From Bolinopsis microptera (Eukaryota > Ctenophora > Tentaculata > Lobata > Bolinopsidae): 64,000 bases of DNA. The position numbers and the translations under genes are program-made. Below are positions 31,433-43,400 of the stretch, piece after piece. The stretch lies in the NCBI RefSeq assembly GCF_026151205.1, contig NC_087073.1, forward strand, positions 64,001 to 128,000, written 5' to 3'. The notes below the pieces were generated by a model that saw only the letters and a list, made by a program, of their open reading frames with translations, was not told the origin of the DNA and did not search any database. Position 1 is the stretch's first letter. Every line of letters begins with the position of its first letter.

Positions 31433-33766
31433 ATGGGTATGGGAGTAGAAGAGGGTTACAAGGAGTTTGTCCAGTATCATGAACAACAGCTCCGTCATGT
31501 TGGATTCCCAGAGGAAGCGTGGAGACAGGTTTACGAGAAGTTACAGCCGCGCACTCTCCACGACATCAACAAGGGACTTGAAGTGAGGGATGGGAAAGTG
31601 GTGGCTTCCAAACCTCACCAGCCATTCAGTTGTGTTTATATAGTGCCCCACCTGTGGACTGGTGATGGTGGAGCTCAGTCGTTTGCTGCGTTAGAAGATG
31701 ACATTGACCAACCTGCCAAGTTACTTGATATGATGGGAGATAGTGAAGCACACTCCTCAGTGATCCCTGGTGGTAATTCTGATATCATGCAGGAGATAGC
31801 ACAGATGACTGGCTCTTCTGAGGAAGCTGCTAAAGCTGCTTACAACGAAGCTAAAGGAGACCTCGTCAATGCAGTTGTTCTTTTAAACGGTAATAATAAA
31901 AACGCAGAGGGGAACAAAATCGCCAATGCTTTAGGTCTCGAAGACAAAAACAAAACAATATCGTTTGCAGAGTTCAAGTTAGCTATCACCGATCAGAAAT
32001 CAGAATACCAGTTGGAGCAGATGTACAAGGATTTTGTGAGAAAGAAACAAGCAGCGCTCGGCGAGGACGGTTTTGGGACAACATCCAACTATAAGTGGGA
32101 GGATGACGCGGAGGAGCACGTGATTACAGTCACTATTCCTGTTCCTCCAGGAACTAAACGAGGGGATGTCATCAGCAAAATCACTACCAAACGCTGGACT
32201 TTTGGGATAAAAGGGCAACCCCCCATTATTTATGGCAGTTTCGCTGGGATAGTTCAGCCTGATGAATGCACCTGGTACTTCGAGAAGGGGACTGATAACA
32301 TCATAGCAAGTATCCAGAAGAGTGACAACGAGGAGTTTATGTGGCAAAATCTAATCGTCGGAGAGGAGAAAATAAGCGAGAGATTCTTAGAATATGAGCG
32401 GAGGAAGAACCTTGTCAAAGCACTAGACAGGCTGTGGTACAATGCTCTAACTTATCAAGCCGTTACCCCAGAGGGAACCCAGGCTCACAACTGGTACCTT
32501 CCCCCTCAGACTGTCTCCAAAATGCTGCACAGTGAGACCCCAAACTTTAAACTAGCTCCCTTCTGGTCTTGCTATGGCGGGAAAGTGTTGACCTTGTTGT
32601 GGCCAGTTAAGACAATCAAGGTCAGGGAAACCTGTACTTTGGAGAAGAATCGTGTTCTGTACACGGGGGAACCTGATTTGCAGCGTGAGGCTAGGATCTG
32701 GGCTGCAAATCCTGCCAATATTTCTAAACCTGTCCCCAAATCATTCACCTCCCAGTATGAGAATCTGAACCCCCCGTTTACTCACAAGGTCACTGATTGG
32801 AATTTACCTGAGGATGATGTTTTGTCTGAAAGTGAAAATGTTGAAGAGCTCACCATAGTAACCAGCATGAATTTGAGTGATGTTGCTAAGACAGAACTGA
32901 AGAAATTGGGTGTTGTAGTGAGTGAGGGTGTTGTCTCCAGCGAGGAGGTGCCGGAGACCTATATCTGTCACTGGAAACAGTTCCGTGAAGACCGGACTGG
33001 AATCTCAAATGTTAATAGTTTCGACCCCACTTTTACTAATCTTATTCGTCTTAACACTTTCGTGAGAAGCTCGTTCGGAAATGTCAGTTGGTGGCCGAGT
33101 GGGTATCATCTAAACAAGGAGCTACCAGCAATCCTTGCTTTCCCACCTTCCTGGGAAGCGCAGTGGCTGTTACGGTGCAGTGAAAAGGCTGCAGCTTCAG
33201 TCATAACTAATTCCCCTGCTCGCTTGGGGAAGATGTGCGAGAACAGTTTGAACTACTTCGCTCAGCCTTATGTGAACTCGGTTACAATTGACAACTGCCA
33301 GTGCAGCCTTGAGTTCACCTTGGTGATAAGGAACAATAAGTGTTTTGTCTCCAGTATCCCCGCTGTCCACATTAGCAGGAAACCTGTCAATGATATGGAA
33401 GAAAATCATTATCTTATTGATCACTACATTTCTCGAAGCGACGGTAGTAACTTTCCCTCCGCATTATGGTCCAGGTTCCTCGTTGAGTTCAGTTTAAACG
33501 AAGCATGGCCCGTCACAGAGAGCAAGATTCATCATATGATTCACGACTTATTTAGCAGTTTCGTGAAGAAGACTTCGCAGGTTCATTGCTACGGAATTCA
33601 AGTAATCATAACCTCAAGTCTAGAGGTTAAACTAGTTGGAGTAAGACCAAGTCCCACCTATTTCCCCTCTCTTGAACACTTAGCTGCTGCTTGGAAGTTG
33701 TTGTTTTGTAGACCATTACCGGTTGTGAAGGGCTTCCGAAATATTTTCAACGCTTCTGTTGAATAG
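31433..33766 (+). CDS. TTLL12: TTLL12-like protein with inserted UBA-like and CS (NudC) domains
   Basis: 777 residues in one exon. The first ATG in frame is 31,433; the frame opens just after a TAA at 31,331. Residues 1-102 match the TTLL12 N-terminus (GYKEFVQYHEQQLRHVGFPE, then VYIVPHLWTG and LLDMMGD). A module follows that human TTLL12 lacks: a UBA-like helix bundle about 115-153 (IMQEIAQMTGSSEEAAKAAY) and a CS/p23 domain about 220-310 with NudC features (YKWEDD, RWTFGIKGQPPII, ECTWYFEKG). The TTLL12 sequence then resumes (RLWYNALTYQ, FKLAPFWSCYGGKVLTLLWP) and runs through the ligase-like half. Ligase residues look degraded: the D-x-R strand is SLEFTLVIRN (about 620) and the final EVNxxP-type motif reads VGVRPSPTYF (about 733). 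TTLL12 is a noncatalytic tubulin/histone-linked family member. This one is probably a pseudoenzyme scaffold. Confidence 0.88.
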   Translation: MGMGVEEGYKEFVQYHEQQLRHVGFPEEAWRQVYEKLQPRTLHDINKGLEVRDGKVVASKPHQPFSCVYIVPHLWTGDGGAQSFAALEDDIDQPAKLLDMMGDSEAHSSVIPGGNSDIMQEIAQMTGSSEEAAKAAYNEAKGDLVNAVVLLNGNNKNAEGNKIANALGLEDKNKTISFAEFKLAITDQKSEYQLEQMYKDFVRKKQAALGEDGFGTTSNYKWEDDAEEHVITVTIPVPPGTKRGDVISKITTKRWTFGIKGQPPIIYGSFAGIVQPDECTWYFEKGTDNIIASIQKSDNEEFMWQNLIVGEEKISERFLEYERRKNLVKALDRLWYNALTYQAVTPEGTQAHNWYLPPQTVSKMLHSETPNFKLAPFWSCYGGKVLTLLWPVKTIKVRETCTLEKNRVLYTGEPDLQREARIWAANPANISKPVPKSFTSQYENLNPPFTHKVTDWNLPEDDVLSESENVEELTIVTSMNLSDVAKTELKKLGVVVSEGVVSSEEVPETYICHWKQFREDRTGISNVNSFDPTFTNLIRLNTFVRSSFGNVSWWPSGYHLNKELPAILAFPPSWEAQWLLRCSEKAAASVITNSPARLGKMCENSLNYFAQPYVNSVTIDNCQCSLEFTLVIRNNKCFVSSIPAVHISRKPVNDMEENHYLIDHYISRSDGSNFPSALWSRFLVEFSLNEAWPVTESKIHHMIHDLFSSFVKKTSQVHCYGIQVIITSSLEVKLVGVRPSPTYFPSLEHLAAAWKLLFCRPLPVVKGFRNIFNASVE

Positions 33767-34424
33767 TTGGCAAGTAGCCAACTGTTTTACATTTTGGGGT
33801 ATTATTACAATCGAGTTATTCTTTTTTGAATCAAAGGGCTTACTACTGATTGAGGTAGATTTTTGTAGTTTTTATAATGTGTCTAGATTACGCTTTTAGA
33901 TGATATTTATAGCTTTTAGTTGTGCTGCAGACTTAATTTCTATTCAAATATAGATTTTAAAACATATAACGCCCATATTCTGAAACATTATATAGTTTTT
34001 GAATAATTCGTCATGAATCGAACTATGTTATTTACTGTTTGAGGATCTACATCTTGTGACGTCATCACTTGTGACGTCATCACATCTCCTTGGATCATAA
34101 CAAAATATGATGTATATTACATTAACGTACTATGATCACACTCGCACATGTATGATGTTTCATTAGTGTTATTATGACGAAACGAAGTTACAGTTATCTC
34201 TTCCTTTTCTCTGATACATACTATACTTTGTTATACCCATTCAAACTCTATTTTATCTCTTGATTCTAGCTTTATTTCTATAACTAGAGCTAATTTAGTT
34301 ATTAGATATTCTATACATTTTAGGGACATGGCACTCGGGTACATCTCAGTGTGGTAAAAAGAAACAACTCTCCCACAATGTAGAGTGTCTAAAGATAAAC
34401 TTATAGCCGGGCACTCTGATCATC
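33767..34424. other. Intergenic region with two full CRE-type sites, upstream of NHE8
   Basis: The repeated TTGTGACGTCATCAC (about 34,053-34,082) gives two palindromic TGACGTCA sites about 350 bp before the NHE8 start codon. They are candidate CREB/ATF sites in the promoter. No other gene is visible. Confidence 0.55.
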
Positions 34425-37400
34425 ATGGTTAAGAAACGCTTTCTTACTCTCCTTTGTGTTTCCTTCTTTCTCCTTGGAGTTCTTATCAATGGGTAAGTTT
34501 TGTATTTTAAACTCAGTTTAAACACCGTGATTTAATTTAATTGTCATGTTTTAACATTGTGATTATTACTAGTACAGAAAAAAGGGCCGAAGCACGGAGC
34601 GGATCATATTAGTAGCTTTAGTAAGTAAATATGGTGTAAATATGTAAATAGTGTTCACAACTAAGCCAGCAATTCTAGAGACGGAGATCTGGACCAGAGG
34701 AATGGAGAAGAGGAGAACCAACACTTCAACACGCAGGAAGCAGACACAGTCCTGGTCACGGGTGATAAGGATAACAAGACGGAACCAGATAACAAGACTG
34801 ATGAGACTGATAAAGATAAGAGCAATGACACTGACACAGATGCTATTATTGATAACGGTAGCAGTGAAGAGAGTCAGAACAGTTTCAGGATCTTCTTTAT
34901 TCTGTGTGTTTTGTTGGTCGCTATTCTGATGGTCTACCTTCTCATCAAGTTCAAGTTCCATTATCTTCCAGAGAGTATTGCTATCGTGTTATTAGGTCAG
35001 TTCAGAATCCTTTAATTAACCAATTAATAATTATAATATACTATATGTATAATATGACGTGATATGTGTAATATGTATAATATGTATGATATGTATAGTA
35101 TGTATACATACATGTTACATGGTAAGGTCTCCTCCTAGTCGTTGGAGTGGCCTGCATCACACACATCGCGTTGGCGGCGTAACATATGTCTCCACTGTAC
35201 TCGGTTGGTAGCCAAAGCTTCTGTTGTGTCGTTGTCGATGTTTTCAACACCTGTAAACTTAGCAGCATCTTCGAGTACGCAGGACTTCCAGTTCTTACGG
35301 GGTCTGCCCCTTGACCTCTTTCCATAGTTTGGCTTCCAGTTCAACAGAAACCTCGGTAGTCTAGAGTCTGGCATTCTAACTACATGTCCATACCAACGTA
35401 GCCTGGCAGCACTGATGAAAGTCTCAACTGACTTGATGCCAGCCCTCCTAAGAACTTCGTCGTTGGTTACATGAAAGAACCATTTAATCCTAAGGATCCT
35501 TCTCAAGGAGGTTTGATGGAAAACCTCGAAACGTTTCATCTGCTTTTTGGTGGTGTTCCAGACTTCAGCTCCATACAACAAGATGGTGGTACATAGTATG
35601 TATAGTATGTGTAATATGTATAATATGTATGATATGTATAGTATGTAGAATATGTATAATATGTATAATATTTACTACACAGTTTACTAAAATCTATAAC
35701 CTGGTTGACGTGTATATTCGCAAATATAATTTGTTTTCAATTTAATTAAGAATATTCGCAGTATCCGTACTTTTCATCTGACAAAATTGTCCCCTTAGGA
35801 GCAATCATTGGAGGACTATTCCAGATTTTCAATCACTACAACATTGGTAGGATAAAAGAGTCTGAGGAGCTCAATCCCACTATATTCTTCCTAGTTATGC
35901 TTCCTCCTATTATATTCGAGTCTGGATACTCGCTACACAAGGTACTTACAATCATAACAGAGTTTAATTACTAATTTATCTGTAATCGACCTGACCAACG
36001 TCTTTTCAAATATCTATACTCTGTAATACGTATATTAAATAGGCTAGGGGAAATTAGTTGTTTCACTATTAAATTAGTTGTTTCACTATTAAATTAGTTG
36101 TTCCACTATTAAATTAGTTGTTTCACTATTAAATTAGTTGTTCCACTATTAAATTAGTTGTTTCACTATTAAATTAGTTGTTCCACTATTAAATTAGTTG
36201 TTTCACTATTAAATTAGTTGTTCCACTATTAAATTAGTTGTTCCACTATTAAATTAGTTGTTTCACTATTAAATTAGTTGTTCCACTATTAAATTAGTTG
36301 TTTCACTATTAAATTAGTTGTTCCACTATTAAATTAGTTGTTCCACTATTAAATTAGTTGTTTCACTATTAAATTAGTTGTTCCACTATTAAATTAGTTG
36401 TTTCACTATTAAATTATTTGTTTCACTATTAAATTAGTTGTTTCACTATTAGATTAGTTGTTTCACTATTAGATTAGTTGTTTCACTATTAGATTAGTTG
36501 TTTCACTATTAGATTAGTTGTTTCACTATTAGATTAGTTGTTTCACTATTAAATTAGTTGTTTCACTATTAAATTAGTTGTTTCACTATTAAATTAGTTG
36601 TTTCACTATTAAATTAGTTGTTTCACTATTAGATTAGTTGTTTCACTATTAGATTAGTTGTTTCACTATTAAATATAACATAACTTCAGGGAAACTTCTT
36701 CTCCAATCTTGGTACAATAGTTTTGTTTGCAGTGATTGGTACAGCTATCTCTGCATTTTCAGTTGGAGCCGGGCTATATGTCTTAGGACAGGTAAAGTAA
36801 TAAAACAAGAGTTGTTTAATTTAATTATTTCATCACAAATTAATTTAAATAGTAAAGTGTACATTGTACAATGCAATCATTCTTGAAGATATTTGGTTAT
36901 TCACAGTCTAATAATAGAATGTTGGGGGTTCCAACCTCATTTTGCCTCATTTGGGGCACCCAAAAAAGGCAAAATTGGGGGGCATAATGAGGCAGAATCA
37001 AAATTAAACATTTTATTTTAATAATAATTCTAGAAGATAAACTGTTTGTGGTTATTCACAATCTAATAATAGATTCTGCCGACTAAATCTACAATTTCCA
37101 GGCAAAGATATCCTTTGCACTGACAGCGAAGCAAAGGTTAGTTGGGTTATACTATCTTACTATATACTATAAGTTATACTATACTATAGTTGGGTTATAC
37201 TCTAACTTGTACTTGTATTAGACCTCTCCAATGTATCCTGTTTGTTGCTTGTTGTTCTGCATCCTCTATCGTAATGTTATCGACACCTGGGTTATAACGA
37301 GTAACATTGAGCTAAAAAGACGGGTTCCTGCTAGTTGAGCTAAATAATTCGAAGTATGCGCGGAATGACGTATTAGCGGTATTTATTCCTTAACCGTCGC

Positions 37401-40400
37401 CGGAAAATCAAGTTTTAATTATGCTTCCACATTATTACACTTATTACGTCACACTCATTACGTCACACTAACTACGTCACACTCATACGTCACACTCATT
37501 ACGTTACACTCATTACGTCACACTAACTACGACACACTCATTACGTCACACTCATTACGTCACACTCATTACGTCACACTCATTACGTCACACTCATTGC
37601 AACACAATATGTAGCAGATAACCTTCTCTCTCTCATAACTAATTCGCAGGCCAGTAAGTGTGTAACTTATTATACCATATTTGAATTTTGTGGTCAGCTA
37701 CAAAATGATATTGCTTTTCTGATTATCATAAAGTTAGCCCTCTCTTTATAATTTTATAATCATTTTTATAATCACGTCAATACACGTACTTTGTACACCC
37801 AAGTACGCTATTATTGTCGGAAGGAGTGATGAAGATAATAATAATATTGAATATTGATGAAGGAGTAATATCGAGCAATAATTATTCCATAAATGAAAAT
37901 TCCAGACAAATTTCACAACTACTTTTCGCTAAAATCAGTAAATTTCATTCAAGATTTGAAATCAATTCAATATCCAATGCAGTACGATAGGGAATAGCAT
38001 TCAAAAAATTGCAAACTCTAGTAGCAGTGTAGTAGTGTAATAGTAGCAGGCCCGGTCAAGTGTAGTAACTAGTAGTGTACTACACATTATCATCTGTAAT
38101 TTCCGCTGTTGATTAATCTAAATCTCATTCTCTTTCGGTTTTGGAGCGCTCTAAATCACATTCTCTTTCAGTTTCGGTTTTGGGGCGCTCATCTCTGCAG
38201 TTGATCCCGTAGCAACACTAGCCATATTCTCAGCTATAGACGTGCATCCAACACTTTACATGTTGGTATTTGGGGAGAGCGTACTGAATGATGCCGTCTC
38301 TATCGTTATGACAGAGTAAGTACTGAATGATGCCGTCTTTATCGTTATGACAGAGTAAGTACTGAATGATGCCGTCTTTATCGTTATGACAGAGTAAGTA
38401 CTGAATGATGCCGTCTCTATCGTTATGACAGAGTAAGTACTGAATGATGCCGCCTCTATCGTTATGACAGAGTAAGTACTGAATGATGCCGCCTCTATCG
38501 TTATGACAGAGTAAGTACTGAATGATGCCGTCTTTATCGTTATGACAGAGTAAGTACTGAATGATGCCGCCTCTATCGTTATGACAGAGTAAGCACTGAA
38601 TGATGCCGTCTCTATCGTTATGACAGAGTAAGCTGAAACTTTACCTATTTTTAGAAGACGAATAAGTACTTCCAGTAATTAAAATGAATTACACTATTCA
38701 TACAACTTATGACACGGTGACGCGTGACACAAGCATCAGCGAAAACTGGTGTGACGAAGCAGACGTTAAAGCAGAAAGAGACAGTTATGAGTTCAAAGTT
38801 TTCTTCTACTTCCTTACTGAGCCTAGCATCACTGAATGCAAAAGGGCTCTCTAAGACGGAGAAACAGGAAGAACTCGGAACGGATTGTTTTGAATATAGT
38901 GTTGATATCTTGTGCGTTCAAGAGACAAAAGTCAAAAATCATTCCACTAGATATCTCAGAAACAATTACAAATTGATCATGATGGAGCAAAATCAAGGAC
39001 GACATGGTGGACTAGGTTTCATCATAAGTCCTAGATTACTACCTTATGTCACAGACTATCAGTATACCTCAGACCGGGTTTCCTATCTTAATGTCGTCAT
39101 TCCTTCTAATCTCTCATCCCATCCTAAAAATATCAGAATTGTTAACGGTTATGGCCCGACTAATCCTAAAGCAGAAGGAAACCCTGCCCTTCTTAGAAAG
39201 TTCTACAGAGAACTCACCCATGCTATTTCAGTTCCTGCATCTCATGAATTGTTTGTTTGTGGTGATCTCAACAGTAAGTTGGGAACCTTATCTCCTTTGG
39301 ACTATCAGTATGGTGTAACAGAGTATAAGGGCAAGTTTGGAATGGGTACAAGGAATTTCAACGGTGAACATTTATTAAACTTCATGTGCTTAAACAAACT
39401 GTTTGCTACCAATACCTATTTTGATCATCCTTGTAGACATCGAACTACTTTCTCTATGTGTATTTCTGCCAAAGGTCGCCCTAAAGGTAGCAAACTTACT
39501 CGTCCAGTCTTTGCCCAATTAGATTATATTCTGTGCAGAACACGCAGCAGATTCATGTTCCAAGATTGTAGAGCATATGGCGGTCTTGCTACTAACTCAG
39601 ACCACAGACTCGTTGCTTGTAAGATCAAACTAGCCCCCTACTACAAAATCTTTCCTACAAAAAAGATAAGTTCAGTAGTTAAGAGATATAACAACTCCCT
39701 GCTCACCACTGACCTTCCCACCAAAGTCAAATACCAACTTTCAGTCGAACAGAAAGTCAACAACTCTCAGGTAACATCAAACCCTAATGATGATCTCACT
39801 AACTTGATGGATGTCCTTAAGACAACTGCTGATGAAGTAATCGGGACACTACCACGCTCCAGAAACCGTAACTTCAGTAGTGACTCAACTGTTGAAGCCC
39901 TTGTAAAAGAGAGACAAACCCTGCAAGCTGCACTTAACTGTAACAACCAAGTTGCTGACAGAACTCAAGTCCGTACAAAGATCAACAGGTTACAGAAAGA
40001 CATCCGTAAGCATCTCAAGAACCTTGCTGACACACGTGCCGATGACATCGCTCGAACCATCATGTCAACAGATGACACAAGGCAGATGTTTGAAGCTGTG
40101 CGTACTCTAGCTGACACTAAGCCCAAATCTACTATCAGTGTCCACAATGAAGAAGGTAACTTTGTTGCCACAGATGCTGGTAAAGCTCAAGTGATCAGAG
40201 ACTACTACGAAAAGCAGTTCACGTGTGAGGATGAACCACTTCAAGCATTTATAGGGGATGGACGCTGCCTAGACATACCCATCACATGTGATGAAGTAAA
40301 GAAAGCCGCCCAATCTCTCAAGAACAACAAAGCCACTGGTCCAGATAAAGTCTACAACGAGTGGTTGAAAAATGCTGGTACAAAATTCTGGTCAAAATAT

Positions 40401-43400
40401 GCCGAGATCATCAATAGCGCATTGGAGACCAATTCATTTCCTGATGTTATAGGTGAAGCCATCATCACCCCCTTACCAGAACCTCGCAAACCAGCTGGTC
40501 CTGTCACTAGTCTACGACCTTAATGTAGGAAAAACTAAATACATGATATTCACTAACAGATTACCAGAGGATATAAATATTAGTATAGAAGGACAGCGAC
40601 TAGTGAAAAGTGAACATGAACGATTTTTAGGTGTCATTATTGACTCAAAACTTAGCTGGAGCCAGCACATTAAACAGTTAAAGACTAAAATATCCAGAAA
40701 TGCAGGCGTAATGATGAAACTTAAAAGTTCCATTCCGAATAAAGCTCAAAAAATGCTATACAATAGTTTAATTCAATCTCACCTGTATTACTGCGCTACT
40801 GTTTGGGGTACTAAATCTTTAAATTCCATTCAGTCTTTATTCTCTGCTCAAAAGAAAGCTATTCGCGCCACTGATTCAGAATATCATAACTATTTTTACG
40901 ACAAAGAAAAACGTAAACTACCATCTCACACAAAATCCATCTTCAACAAAATAGGAATTTTGGCTCTTCCTAATCTCATTGCTAAAAGCTGTCTAACTTT
41001 GATGCACAAGGTTTATATGGGAGTAGCACCATCGAGTATCTGTAGTATATTTGAAAAATCACCGCTTAGACAAACGGAAAGGAGAAATCCAAAGTATTTT
41101 GAAATTAAGTTCAACAGATTACGGATCACCGATTATAGCATCTCTAACGTAGGACCACGATTATATAACAGCACGATAAACGAAATAAACAAAATCCTTC
41201 CCTTCAACGTACCTAAGTTACAAGATAAGTTTATTAATTCATACAAGGACAACATTGTACGTTACTTACTGGACAAACAAAAACTTGACCTAGAAAACCT
41301 TTCGTGGACGGACAAGAACTTCGTCCTTTACAACTTTTAAACAAAATATTAGCAAAATAATATAACAGCTGTAAGAATCCTAAACGTTAGTGCAGTCAAA
41401 TAAATGAACTGCGATAATGCATTTGACAGTCAGTCACTGCAATTTATTCTGCAACTTATTTTTCAACTTTCACTGCCACACTTATATTAGGCTTATATTA
41501 GGCTTATCTTGCCTACACATTTTTTTAAACGAAATTCCTTGCGCACCGCGTACTAAAATTACTTGGATTTCTACCGCTTTGATAAATGACTACATGAAGA
41601 TGGGGAGTTAATATTGTTGATTTATATGATATAGATTATTTATTCTTTAGTGTAGATTAACTTTATTTTTATATATTTTACAAGTGTGAAGGATCAACCA
41701 TACGTTATTGATATTTTTGAAATATTTAATGATACATTGATATAATAATAAATGATTGTAATATTTTTATTGAGGCACATGCCACCCCATCGCGGGTTTA
41801 CTACTACTACCTCTATGTCTATCAAATGGTGCTCGTAAGATATTATCCATGATTGTACTGAAGAGAATTGAAGACAAAGTTGATGCTTTCACTGGTAGCA
41901 CGCAGGCGGGGTACAAACATGGTAGAAGTTGTGGTGATCTAGTGTGGGCTGAGCGGATGTTGATATCGGTTGTCACGCGTAAACACTTCCAGTATCACAA
42001 GATGGGCATAGATATGTCTCGAGCATTTGACACAATCAAACGCCAGACTATACTTGACCTTCTTGTCAAAGCTGGATGCACAGACGACGACCTCAGGCTA
42101 GTAAGACTCCTCTTAACCAACACCATTTTTTTATTTCAAAATTCAAATAAACTTTACATCAATGTATTACAGTTATATTCAATAAAAAGACCACAATATC
42201 TCCTGTGAAGCAAAAACATGGAAAAAGAGAGCTAGAAAAATATTCATGATACTCAACACTACCAGACTCAGCTGGAGTGAGAAACAAATTGTAAAAACAT
42301 CAAGGTAAAATTTATTTCGGCTGAACCAAAACACGGTGGTAAGACCATAATAACATTGGTGCCGACCCTACATAAAATCATTAATAAATAATCAAGAGAA
42401 CAAATTTAAATGTATACGATACCTTCTTGCTACTACTCCACAAACTTACACGACATAACAACAAAATAACATAATTAAATAATATTATAATAAAACAATC
42501 TACAATCTAGCCACTCACGTACTGCGTGACGCGCTTGTTTTCGGGTTTTTTCATAAAAGAAAAAACGGCGCGTTCTACTGCAGGTGCGAGGGGCAAATTA
42601 TAGAGAGTATGACATTCATAAAGTAAAATATATATATAATAATATTCCATGATGGGCCATCTAATCAGGCCAGCATACGTCAGAAGACCAGAGAAATTCA
42701 GTTAGCTTTGTTTTGAAAATAGAAATTTTCTCAGTCTGTCTAACATAGGCTGGCAGTGCATTCCACAGAAGCATTGTTCTATAAAAGAAGCTGTTTCTGA
42801 AACTATCGCAGTTTGGTACAATAGAGCAGGTATATGTGCTGGTGTCAAGTCCTTCAATGACAGATGCCGTGCTCCTTGTGTACCTCATTGTTCCAGCTTC
42901 AACAACAGTAATATATTCAGGTGGAGATATACTTACCAAATCATTTACTATTTTATAGAAGAGCGTAATTGAATTATGGATGAACTTAGATCTAATGGGT
43001 AGAATTTTAAGCTCCTTCTGCTTCTCATAGAATTCAATATCACTATAATGATCAAACTGTTGTCCATTGATCCATTTGATCGCTCTTTTCTGGATTGCCT
43101 CAAACTTCGACATGTGTGTCGATCGCTGAGGACACCATATAACTGAGCAATGTTCAAAGATTGATCTTACAATGGTAAGGTAGAAAGCCCTCTTTTGGCG
43201 TTTATCCATGGTAAAATGACAGGTTCTCTTTAAGAGCCCAAGCTTTGAGCTTGCTTTAGATATCAATTGATCACAATGTGCACCCCACAGAAATCTGTTG
43301 TTCATTATTACACCAAGATCTGTATGGGATGCCACATGCTCAAGGTCAGAGTGGAAGGAGAACTATCTGCTGTATTCGAGAGTCTTCTTGGGTCCTTTCA

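Noticed and set aside
36051-36671. CRISPR-like regular repeats
   Set aside because: Units are directly adjacent with no spacers and lie in an intron of an animal gene.
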